From assembly GCA_030830105.1 (NCBI GenBank), contig JAURNP010000151.1:1-39256 (forward strand): DNA of 39,256 bases, read 5' to 3'. The notes below the pieces were generated by a model. It did not search any database and was not told the origin of the DNA. It saw nothing but the letters and a program-made list of their open reading frames with translations. This document shows positions 17,089 to 25,246 of the stretch, piece by piece. Source of the stretch: Rhodothermales bacterium. Lineage in GTDB: Bacteria; Bacteroidota; Rhodothermia; Rhodothermales; UBA10348. Position 1 is the first letter of the stretch; each line of letters starts with the position of its first letter. The translations under genes were made by a program, and so were the position numbers.

Positions 17089-20000
17089 ATGTTACGTAAA
17101 TGGGGCATGATTGTACTCATGCTGCTAGCTACTCCGGCACTGGTTCTCGCCCAGAATACGGGTAAGATCTCCGGGGTAGTGACCGACGCGGATACGGGTG
17201 ATACCATCCCGGGCGCGCAGGTCGTAGTAGTAGGTACAACGCTCGGTGCCATTACGGACGTCGATGGGAATTACTTCATCATCGGTGTTCCGGTCGGCGA
17301 GCATGACGTAGAAGCTCGATTCGTCGGTTACCAAGCTCAAACCATTTCAGGGGTGCAGATTTCTTCGGGTTACACCGCGGAACTCAACTTTTCACTCCGG
17401 GAAGGCGTTGAGCTTGGCGAAATCATCGTTGAATACGAACGTCCGCTGATTCAGAAGGACGCCGTTGGTGTTCCTAAGATCGTCGACGCAGAAGAGATCG
17501 TGAACCTTCCGGTTCGCGGTGCAGCAGCAGTAGCCTCGATTCAGGCTGGTGTTGTTTCTGAAGAAGGCTCTGGGACGCTTAACGTCCGAGGTGGCCGAGG
17601 CAGCGAAGTCACGTATTACATTGACGGTGTGAAGGTTGTCGGTACCGCGGCCCTTCCTCAGTCCGCCGTGCAGGAGCAGGAGATGATTATTGGTAACATC
17701 TCAGCTCGCTACGGCGACGCCATGTCTGGCATCATCAGTATCACAACCAAGTCCGGTTCCCCGAATTTCTTCGGTTCGGTCGAGGGTGTGACTTCTGAAT
17801 CTCTCGATGATTTTGGATATAACCTGGCCTCTCTGGCCATCGGTGGTCCACTCCTGGGAGAAAGTGTCAATTTCTTCTTTGCAGCTGAGTATTTGGATCA
17901 GGCAGACAGCGGTCCACGTGCTGCAGGTCAGCTTCGCGTCTCTGACGCAACGCTAGACGCTCTGCGTACTGCTCCAACGTCTCTCATGGCAATGGACGGC
18001 GACGGAAATCAGGTTCTGATTCCTGTCCCTGCGTCATTGGGCGAAGCCACAATGCCTGTGGATCGCTTTGGTGACATTGCAGTCGGTGCTGATAACACAA
18101 TTACGGCAAGTGACGGAACGGTCATCAACGTCCCAGCAGGCGTTGTTGCTTCTTCTATCCAGCCTGATATGGTTCTCAGCTCTGATTACCTGCCTGAGTC
18201 TGCATTCTCTGTTGACAAAGCCAAGCGGCAGAACAACTACAACCGCCTGGCCCTCAACGGTAACCTGAACTTCAACGTCATGGACAACATCCGCATGCGT
18301 GTGGGTGCTCGCTACGTGACGAGTGAAAATCAGGGAATGTCGACGTTTGCAGTGTTCTCTCCAGAGGATGCTAGCGTTTCGACGAATCGCGACATGCAGT
18401 TCTTTACGACATGGACGCACTACCTGTCGAATTCAACGTTCTACCAGCTACAGTTCGACTACACGGATCGTACTGGCGACGGCTGTGATGAGCGGTTCGA
18501 TTGCTCCATCCAGAGTGCCCTGTACCAGGGTGACATCAGCCAGGATGCATGGGCAACCACTCGTGGTTACAAGAACCTCTCGTTCACGAGCGTAGAGGTA
18601 CCTTACACCGACGATCATGGTACGCCTGGCGATCCTTCGGATGACACGCAGGAAGTAGCAACGGTCAATGCACCTACCTACAGCTATCGCTGGCAGGATG
18701 GTCGTTTCCCAACATCGGAAACGGCTGCTCGCATGATCTTTACGGCAGGTGGTAACGGACCAAACGGTTACAGCGAGTTCCACAACTCGCAGGTACGCTT
18801 CCAGGCTACGGCAACGACTCAGGTTGGTCTCCACCAGCTCGAGTTCGGTGGCGAGTTTGAGCAGCAGACGCGTCGTAACTACGGTATCAGCGGATACTCG
18901 CTGCATCGTTTCGTCGATGACACGTCCACGGATCCGTATTCACCAGGCCCAGAGGGCGTTTCCAACGAAAACCTGGACGAAGCTGTTACCAGTTTTGACC
19001 AGCTGTCGTGGGAGCAGCTTGAAGGCGTTACTGGCTACACCGGTTACAACTTCCGCGGCTCGGAAGCCGATACGGAAAACCTGGATGCCTACGTAAATGA
19101 CATCGGTGGCGACGAAGCTTACAATGTGGCTCCGCACAAGCCGATCTACTACGGTGGATATCTTCAGGACAAAATCGAATTCCGCGATATCGTTCTGAAC
19201 GCTGGCGTTCGTATTGACGTTTTCGACAACAATACCCGTACGCTTTTCGATCGGTACTCACGTCTTCCGCTCGAGCGGATCTCTGACGTTGGCGGTACCC
19301 ATCCTAGCACCATCGGATCCGACTTCGTGCCTTACTACAACGGTGGCAATATCCAAGGATATCGCGATCGTGATGGTAACTGGTACGACAATAGCGGTAA
19401 CCAGGTACCTGGTGGAGACATCCTCCTGACGGGTGCTAAGCCGGTTTCGAAAAGCGGTAAGGTCACCGAAGAGTCCTTCGTGGACTATGAGCCTCAGGTA
19501 ACGATCATGCCACGTATTGGTGTTTCGTTCCCTGTTACGGACCAGGCGCTCTTCTTTGCTCGCTACGGTTCAGTGGCCCAGCGTCCTTCTTCCAACTCGT
19601 TCACGTCGCTTGATGGTATGTCTCGTTCTACGGGTCGTATCAGCAACAACGCTCTCGAGCCAGAGCGGACAACCGAATATGAAATCGGTTTCCGTCAGCG
19701 CCTGACGACGCGTTCGGCACTCACGCTCTCCGGGTTCTTCCGTCAGATCGAGAACCTGATCCAGTTGGACGACCTTCGTGAAGCATTCCCTCAGGGATAC
19801 TCCACGTACGGTAACAAGGACTTCGGTACGGTTAAAGGATTCGAACTCGACTTTGACCTTCGTCGCACGAACAACGTCGCAGCGAAAGTCAACTACACGA
19901 TGTCATTCGCTGCAGGTACGGGTTCCAACGCGTCCTCAACGAGCCTGATCGTGTGGATCGATGAGACTCCTCCGAACTTCATTTCACCTCTGGACTTTGA

Positions 20001-20505
20001 CCAGCGCCACACGTTCAACGTGTCTCTGGACTATCGTCTTGGTGAGGGAGAAGGTCCGACTCTTGGCGGAACCAACCTGTTCGAAAACTTTGGTGTTAAC
20101 GTGCTCATGAACGCTCGTTCAGGCCAGCCTTACACACCTCAGGTCGAGCCATTCAGCCAGATCGAGTCCAAAGCTCCGGTACCAGCCGGTGGCGTGAACT
20201 CAGCCCGTATGCCTTGGAGCAGCCGTATTGACCTTCGCGTCGATCGCAAGTTTGCCGTAGGCGAACGCTCCACGCTGTCTGCATTCCTGTGGGTCCAGAA
20301 CCTGCTTGATCAGGTCAACCAGCAGGGTACATGGGACTACACGGGTCTCCCAGATGATGATGGCTTCCTGGCAACGTCCGGTGGTCAGCAGTTCCTGAGT
20401 TCCAGTGTGCCTGTTGCAGAGACGATTTATCGTCACCGCAACCGCCAGCTGGGCAACTTCGGAATCCCACGTTTGACACGAATCGGTGTTCGTCTTGACT
20501 TCTGA
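17089..20505 (+). CDS. TonB-dependent receptor with carboxypeptidase-regulatory-like domain
   Basis: A 1138-aa outer-membrane protein. It has a signal peptide (residues 1-21, ending VLAQ), then a CarboxypepD_reg-like beta-sandwich (about 25-110; GKISGVVTDADTGDTIPGAQVVV, GNYFIIGVPVGEHDVEARFVGY). A plug domain follows (about 125-230; SGTLNVRGGRGSEVTYYIDGVKV, SARYGDAMSGIISITTKSG), then a large beta-barrel ending in RIGVRLDF with terminal phenylalanine, as expected for BAM-inserted barrels. The substrate is unknown. No SusD-type lipoprotein follows; instead a T9SS-type secreted protein and a PorV-like protein do. Codons are strongly T-ended (GGT, CGT, GTT), suggesting high expression. It may be an importer or a structural/secretion-linked barrel. 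Confidence 0.9.
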   Translation: MLRKWGMIVLMLLATPALVLAQNTGKISGVVTDADTGDTIPGAQVVVVGTTLGAITDVDGNYFIIGVPVGEHDVEARFVGYQAQTISGVQISSGYTAELNFSLREGVELGEIIVEYERPLIQKDAVGVPKIVDAEEIVNLPVRGAAAVASIQAGVVSEEGSGTLNVRGGRGSEVTYYIDGVKVVGTAALPQSAVQEQEMIIGNISARYGDAMSGIISITTKSGSPNFFGSVEGVTSESLDDFGYNLASLAIGGPLLGESVNFFFAAEYLDQADSGPRAAGQLRVSDATLDALRTAPTSLMAMDGDGNQVLIPVPASLGEATMPVDRFGDIAVGADNTITASDGTVINVPAGVVASSIQPDMVLSSDYLPESAFSVDKAKRQNNYNRLALNGNLNFNVMDNIRMRVGARYVTSENQGMSTFAVFSPEDASVSTNRDMQFFTTWTHYLSNSTFYQLQFDYTDRTGDGCDERFDCSIQSALYQGDISQDAWATTRGYKNLSFTSVEVPYTDDHGTPGDPSDDTQEVATVNAPTYSYRWQDGRFPTSETAARMIFTAGGNGPNGYSEFHNSQVRFQATATTQVGLHQLEFGGEFEQQTRRNYGISGYSLHRFVDDTSTDPYSPGPEGVSNENLDEAVTSFDQLSWEQLEGVTGYTGYNFRGSEADTENLDAYVNDIGGDEAYNVAPHKPIYYGGYLQDKIEFRDIVLNAGVRIDVFDNNTRTLFDRYSRLPLERISDVGGTHPSTIGSDFVPYYNGGNIQGYRDRDGNWYDNSGNQVPGGDILLTGAKPVSKSGKVTEESFVDYEPQVTIMPRIGVSFPVTDQALFFARYGSVAQRPSSNSFTSLDGMSRSTGRISNNALEPERTTEYEIGFRQRLTTRSALTLSGFFRQIENLIQLDDLREAFPQGYSTYGNKDFGTVKGFELDFDLRRTNNVAAKVNYTMSFAAGTGSNASSTSLIVWIDETPPNFISPLDFDQRHTFNVSLDYRLGEGEGPTLGGTNLFENFGVNVLMNARSGQPYTPQVEPFSQIESKAPVPAGGVNSARMPWSSRIDLRVDRKFAVGERSTLSAFLWVQNLLDQVNQQGTWDYTGLPDDDGFLATSGGQQFLSSSVPVAETIYRHRNRQLGNFGIPRLTRIGVRLDF

Positions 20506-20526
20506 TTGAACTGATTGTGGCTAGTT

Positions 20527-20552
20527 CGGGGGCGAACTTCGGTTCGCCCCCG
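20527..20552 (+). terminator. Perfect 11-bp hairpin with UUCG loop after the receptor gene
   Basis: CGGGGGCGAAC and its exact complement enclose TTCG, giving a C(UUCG)G tetraloop, one of the most stable RNA hairpins. There is no T-tract after it (ATAAGTGC follows), so it is a poor intrinsic terminator. It is more likely a partial terminator or a 3'-end stabiliser that adjusts the ratio of receptor to downstream transcripts. Confidence 0.6.
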
Positions 20553-20611
20553 ATAAGTGCTACAATCGCTTCCTAGGAATTCAAGCAGTTGTTATAGACA
20601 GAAATGCACGG

Positions 20612-23600
20612 ATGACTATGCACTACATAAGAAAAATCAGTCTACTACTCGCGGTCCTCGCCGTAGGCCTGATGAGCGCTCCGGCGACTCAGGCCCAGAG
20701 CGTTGGATCGTGTGAGCAGGCCATTGGTGAAGCCTATTTGGACATCAACAATGTGCGTGCTCGTATTCTCAATAACGGAAACCTGTTCTGGCGCGGTAGC
20801 CCGCATGTTTACAACATCCCTAAGGGCGGCCCGTCGAACGCAATCTTCGCATCCGGTATCTGGATGGGTGGTCAGGTAAATGGCCAGCTTCGTCTTGCCG
20901 GTTCTACTTACGGTCCTTACGAGTTCTGGGCTGGTCCACTGAACGACGACGGTACGGCTCCTGCCGACTGTTCCGTTTATGACCGAGTCTACAAGGTCTC
21001 GAAGGAAGACGTCGTTGGGTATGAAGGAAGTGGCCTGGCCACTCCTGACCTCGCTGACTGGCCAACTGGTCTCGGCGCGCCTACTCTCGATGCCAATGGC
21101 GAGATGATTGATCTCACCGACCAGCCGCTTGCAAGCCGTATTGACCGTAAGGTCAACCTCGGAGCCGGCGAGCGTCCAGCTATTCTGGGTGACCAGATGC
21201 TATGGTGGATCATGAACGATCGTGGTAACCAGCACACGCGCACCGATACGCCTCCAATGGGCGTTGAAGTTCACGGTACAGCATTTGCCTTCAACACGGC
21301 AGGTGCTATTGGTAACACGACGTTCTACAAGTACCGCATCATGTACAAAGGTTCGGTACCACTGGAAAACACCTACATGGGTCTTTTCTCAGATCCGGAT
21401 CTCGGAAACTATCAGGATGACTACGTAGGCTCTGACACTACGCTCGGTCTCGGTTTTGTTTACAACTCCGATAACGATGACGAAGGTGGTGAAGGCTACG
21501 GTGATGCTCCTCCAGCTTCCGGTTATGACTTCTTCCAGGGTCCTCTCGTTAGTGACAACGGCATCGATGATGATGGCGATGGCGAAATCGACGAGGACAA
21601 TGAGCGTCTGAAAATGACCGCCTTCGCGTTTTACAACAACGGTGGTGGTGTTCAGGGTGACCCAGGTAACGGTGCCGACATGTACAACTACATGAAGGGA
21701 CGCTGGAAAGATGGGCAGCGCTTTACGCTTGGTGGAAACGGACTCGGATTCTCGAATATTCCGACGTCATTCATGTTTCCTGGCAACCCTCCTGAGTTCT
21801 GGTCAGAGTTTGACTCTGACGGACAGGGTTCGGCGATTGCACCGGCTGACCGTCGTTTTGTTATGGCCACTGGTCCGTTCACGGTGAAGCCGAATGATGA
21901 GCAGGTGCTCGTTTTCGGTATCGTGACGAGCTTTGGTGATGACAACCTCGATTCAGTTCAGAAGATGAAGTCCGATGACGCCCTTGCACAGGCCGTCTTC
22001 GACATCAACTTCGAGCTGCCGTCACCACCCGCTGGCCCTCGGGTCACGACCACGGTTGACAACGGTTCTGTTCTTATCGAGTGGGGATACAACCCATCTG
22101 ATAACAACTATCTGAACAGCTACTCCGTTATCGATCCGCTGCTCTCCGACGATGTTACTGACAACGACTACATTTTCGAAGGCTACAACGTGTTCTCGTA
22201 CGCGAACAGCTCAGATCAGGAAGGCAAACTCCTTGCTGTGTATGACGTTGAAAACGGTATAACTCGTGTGATCGAAGGAACGGATCTGACGTTCATCACA
22301 GCTGATGGAACGGACGCTGGTGTCCAGACCTTCCACAAAGTGAATGGTCTGACGAACTACACGGACTACGAGTTTGGTGTGCAGGCATATGCCTACAACG
22401 CTACCTCCGGTCAGAAAGTGTATGCCGGTCCGATCACGCGTTTCTCCGTAACGCCTCAGATTTCTGAGACCATCGTAAGCGAGGATGCTGTAACCGCAGC
22501 CGCTTCTGCTGACGTTGATCTCGAAGCTGAAGGATCAACAGAAAACGTTGGTAACGGTAGCGTTTCGGCTTCTATCGTTAACCCGCATGCTGTCACGGGA
22601 GATAACTACTCGGTTGAGTTCTACTCGATCGAAGTTGAGGACGGTCACAAGCGCGCTGATGAAGATGCGCATGAGATCAACAACCCAGCTCCGACAGCAG
22701 CCAAGTCTGCGTCAGCCGATGTGACCGTATATGACGTCAAGAATGGCGCAGGATCGATCGTCTTCAATGGCACAGATGCTTACGCCTCCACGCACAGTGT
22801 TCCGATCGGTAACAACGTGCTGTCATTTGACGGTGTCTCTCTGAACGTTCTCGGTCCAGAGCCTGGCTTCACCAACTTCAGTGTTGTTGCCAACGCTAAC
22901 GGTCCGCTTGCAACGCCTGTAGGAGCCGCTGCTGACTGGTACGGATTCCCAGGCCTCGGTCGTCCTTCTGCTGATCAGCAGGTGGGCGGCGGCGCATGGA
23001 TGATCCAGGCCGGTGGCGGTACGGGTCCTTATGAGCAGTTCTTGTCACGTTGGGCACGTAACGGCCCGATTTACGGAGCTTACGACTACGAGGTCCGCTT
23101 CACAGGTCTCGGTACCGGCAACACGGGTCTGAACTACTGGGGCGACGGTGCAGTCATCGATGTTCCTTTCCAGCTTTGGAACGTAGGTATCGGAACGTTT
23201 GACGATCCTTCTGACGACGTCCGTCTCTGTGCTCTCCTTCTGGATAATGATGGAAACGGTGTATGGAATCTGAACGCAGTTGACCACCCGGTCTCCGGCG
23301 CATCAAATGATCCATACACAGATTGGATCTACTGGTACGAGTGTGACTATGCTGCGGAAGTCGCTAACGGCTACGATTTAGCCACCACAGGTGCAGCTCC
23401 ATTCTCTCGTACGGTATTTGTGAACTGGAACGGTGGTGACGTCTCTGACGGCACCCTAGATGCAGTTGACTGTTCTGCTGGCGAATGTATGCCAGAAGAC
23501 GGTACGGTATTCCGCATCGAAACAACGAAGCCTAACCAGCCAGGGGACATGTTCTCCATGTCAACGGATGGTCTTGGCTCACGTGCACGTACGGAAGCAG

Positions 23601-23926
23601 AAAACCGTGACGCAGTCGATGACATCGGCATCACTCCGAACCCATACAAAGGCGCTTCATCCTATGAAGTTAGCCAGCTTGTTGATCAGGTTCGTTTCAC
23701 GAACATGCCTAACCAGGCAACCATTCGCATCTTCACCGTGGCAGGTACGCTCGTTCGTACGCTCGAGAAGAACAGTGCAAGCGCAAGCTTCCCCTGGGAT
23801 CTCACCACGGAAGAAGGACTCCCCGTCGCCAGTGGTATGTATATCATCCACGTCGATTCAGAGTGGGGCGAGAAGGTTCTCAAGTTTGGTGTGGTCAAGA
23901 AGCGTATTCAGCTCAATACTTGGTAA
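20612..23926 (+). CDS. Large secreted protein with T9SS-type C-terminal sorting domain
   Basis: A 1104-aa exported protein. The signal peptide covers residues 1-28 (LLLAVLAVGLMSAPATQAQ). The N-terminal third has a recurring layout seen in such proteins (FASGIWMGGQVNGQLRLAGSTYGPYEFWAGPL). An aspartate-rich, calcium-binding-like stretch DDDGDGEIDEDNE lies near residue 320, and a fibronectin III-like region near 480-610 (VTTTVDNGSVLIEWGYNPSDNN...). A C-terminal sorting domain of about 90 residues begins TPNPYKG and contains ATIRIFTVAGTLVRTLEK, ASGMYIIHV and GEKVLKFGVVKKRIQL. It is not a SusD protein: no lipobox and no TPR fold. The function is unknown; a surface-exposed or released protein partnered with the neighbouring barrel is my inference. 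Codon use matches the receptor gene. Confidence 0.85.
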   Translation: MTMHYIRKISLLLAVLAVGLMSAPATQAQSVGSCEQAIGEAYLDINNVRARILNNGNLFWRGSPHVYNIPKGGPSNAIFASGIWMGGQVNGQLRLAGSTYGPYEFWAGPLNDDGTAPADCSVYDRVYKVSKEDVVGYEGSGLATPDLADWPTGLGAPTLDANGEMIDLTDQPLASRIDRKVNLGAGERPAILGDQMLWWIMNDRGNQHTRTDTPPMGVEVHGTAFAFNTAGAIGNTTFYKYRIMYKGSVPLENTYMGLFSDPDLGNYQDDYVGSDTTLGLGFVYNSDNDDEGGEGYGDAPPASGYDFFQGPLVSDNGIDDDGDGEIDEDNERLKMTAFAFYNNGGGVQGDPGNGADMYNYMKGRWKDGQRFTLGGNGLGFSNIPTSFMFPGNPPEFWSEFDSDGQGSAIAPADRRFVMATGPFTVKPNDEQVLVFGIVTSFGDDNLDSVQKMKSDDALAQAVFDINFELPSPPAGPRVTTTVDNGSVLIEWGYNPSDNNYLNSYSVIDPLLSDDVTDNDYIFEGYNVFSYANSSDQEGKLLAVYDVENGITRVIEGTDLTFITADGTDAGVQTFHKVNGLTNYTDYEFGVQAYAYNATSGQKVYAGPITRFSVTPQISETIVSEDAVTAAASADVDLEAEGSTENVGNGSVSASIVNPHAVTGDNYSVEFYSIEVEDGHKRADEDAHEINNPAPTAAKSASADVTVYDVKNGAGSIVFNGTDAYASTHSVPIGNNVLSFDGVSLNVLGPEPGFTNFSVVANANGPLATPVGAAADWYGFPGLGRPSADQQVGGGAWMIQAGGGTGPYEQFLSRWARNGPIYGAYDYEVRFTGLGTGNTGLNYWGDGAVIDVPFQLWNVGIGTFDDPSDDVRLCALLLDNDGNGVWNLNAVDHPVSGASNDPYTDWIYWYECDYAAEVANGYDLATTGAAPFSRTVFVNWNGGDVSDGTLDAVDCSAGECMPEDGTVFRIETTKPNQPGDMFSMSTDGLGSRARTEAENRDAVDDIGITPNPYKGASSYEVSQLVDQVRFTNMPNQATIRIFTVAGTLVRTLEKNSASASFPWDLTTEEGLPVASGMYIIHVDSEWGEKVLKFGVVKKRIQLNTW

Positions 23927-23941
23927 TTGATCAGGACGGAA

Positions 23942-23966
23942 GGTCCCGGCCTCCTCGGCCGGGACC
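23942..23966 (+). terminator. Perfect 10-bp intercistronic hairpin
   Basis: GGTCCCGGCC and its exact complement enclose TCCTC. No T-run follows, so it is a weak intrinsic terminator at best. Like the 20527 hairpin it sits just after a stop codon in the three-gene module and may set relative transcript levels. Confidence 0.55.
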
Positions 23967-24025
23967 GGATCGTCCGCTGAATACCTATGATGACAAACTT
24001 GATTATTACAAGGAGGAAATTGGAT

Positions 24026-25069
24026 ATGAACAAGCTGTCCAGAATTTTTCTGAACGCATTCTTGGTCGTGGCTATGCTCGGCATGAGTGCGCTGGACGCG
24101 AATGCTGGAGATGACCGTCGTCGTGGTACGGCTGGCGCCTCCCAGCTGCTAGTGCCGGTTACGGCACGTAGCGCTTCGCTTGGCGCTTCGATGACGAGTG
24201 GTCTTTCTGGTCTTAACGGCCTGGAAGCACTCATCTCGAACCCCGCCGGTCTGGCCACGAACCAGGGAACTGCGGCTCTCTTCAGCCGCATGGATTACGT
24301 TGCCGACATCGGTGTCAACTACTTCGGTGTTGCACAGAGCTTCGGTAATAACAACATCGCATTCCATGTTAACTCATGGGACTTCGGTGACATTCCTGTA
24401 CAGACGGAGCTGTCGCCTGAGATCACCTCGGTGACATACACTGCGTCTTTCATCACGGCCGGACTTACGTACGCTCGTGCCTTTACCGATCGTATCTCTG
24501 CTGGTGCCACCTTCAAGGTGGTCTCAGAGAACATTGACGATCTCTCAGCCTCAGCCGTTGCTGTCGATATGGGTATGACCTATGTCGTTGGTGAGACGGG
24601 TTTGCGTCTGGGCGTTGCGCTCAAAAATATCGGTACCGACATGCAGTATTCGGGTGTTGGTCTCACGCAGCAGGTTCGGCTCCCAAGCCAGCCTGGCAAC
24701 GCGACGAACAACGCTCTCGTCTTCGAGAGCGAAGGCGTATCGCTGCCATCGCTCCTCAACTTTGGTGTCGCTTACACGCGCCAGATGTCTGAAGGCGCAG
24801 TCGTGACGGTACTGGGTAACTTCCGTTCGAACTCGTTCGATCAGGATCAGTACTCAGGCGGTGTTGAGCTCGGTCTGTTTGACATGGTCTACCTGCGTGG
24901 TGGCATGGACATTATTGGAGACAATGATCTGTCCTTCTTCACGGGTACCAACTTTGGTGCTGGTGTAGACCTGGATCTGTCAGGCACTCGCCTGCAGGTT
25001 GACTACGCCTTGCGTTCAACCGACTACTTCAGCAATGTCTCTATGATTACAGCCGCTATCGATCTGTAG
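24026..25069 (+). CDS. PorV/PorQ-family outer-membrane protein
   Basis: A 347-aa predicted beta-barrel of the PorV/PorQ (UPF0164-like) family, related to FadL-type barrels. In T9SS, PorV carries folded substrates from the translocon to the attachment complex. Features: signal peptide ending DANAG, the N-terminal family motif TARSASLGASMTSGLSGLNGLEALISNPAGLA, then repeated amphipathic strands to a C-terminal MITAAIDL. ATG 24026 is chosen because AGGAGG (24011-24016) precedes it and it gives a proper signal peptide. The track start at 23987 does neither. Placed directly after a T9SS-type substrate, it may be a dedicated PorV paralog. Confidence 0.87.
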   Translation: MNKLSRIFLNAFLVVAMLGMSALDANAGDDRRRGTAGASQLLVPVTARSASLGASMTSGLSGLNGLEALISNPAGLATNQGTAALFSRMDYVADIGVNYFGVAQSFGNNNIAFHVNSWDFGDIPVQTELSPEITSVTYTASFITAGLTYARAFTDRISAGATFKVVSENIDDLSASAVAVDMGMTYVVGETGLRLGVALKNIGTDMQYSGVGLTQQVRLPSQPGNATNNALVFESEGVSLPSLLNFGVAYTRQMSEGAVVTVLGNFRSNSFDQDQYSGGVELGLFDMVYLRGGMDIIGDNDLSFFTGTNFGAGVDLDLSGTRLQVDYALRSTDYFSNVSMITAAIDL

Positions 25070-25117
25070 ATCGATAACAGAAAGCTGTAATCGGCCGACA
25101 GTTGCCGATTAAGCACT

Positions 25118-25170
25118 GCGGGGTGGATCTTGCGATCAGTGATCGCATAAGATCCACCCCGCTTTGTATT
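25118..25170 (+). terminator. Strong intrinsic terminator closing the three-gene module
   Basis: Arms GCGGGGTGGATCTT and AAGATCCACCCCGC (14 bp) continue inward through a two-base bulge into GCGATC/GATCGC with an AGT loop, about 20 bp in all. TTTGTATT follows at 25163-25170. A smaller hairpin (AATCGGC / GCCGATT, 25089-25110) precedes it. This ends the receptor / secreted protein / PorV transcript. Confidence 0.88.
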
Positions 25171-25246
25171 TGGCGGATTTGGTAATGCTCATGCAATCCC
25201 AGATCCGGTAGCCTTCCCGAAAGCTTTTCACACAGAGCACTTTTCC

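Noticed and set aside
20612-23926. SusD-type partner of the TonB receptor
   Set aside because: There is no lipobox or SusD TPR fold, and it has a T9SS-type sorting domain. A SusCD pair is not supported.
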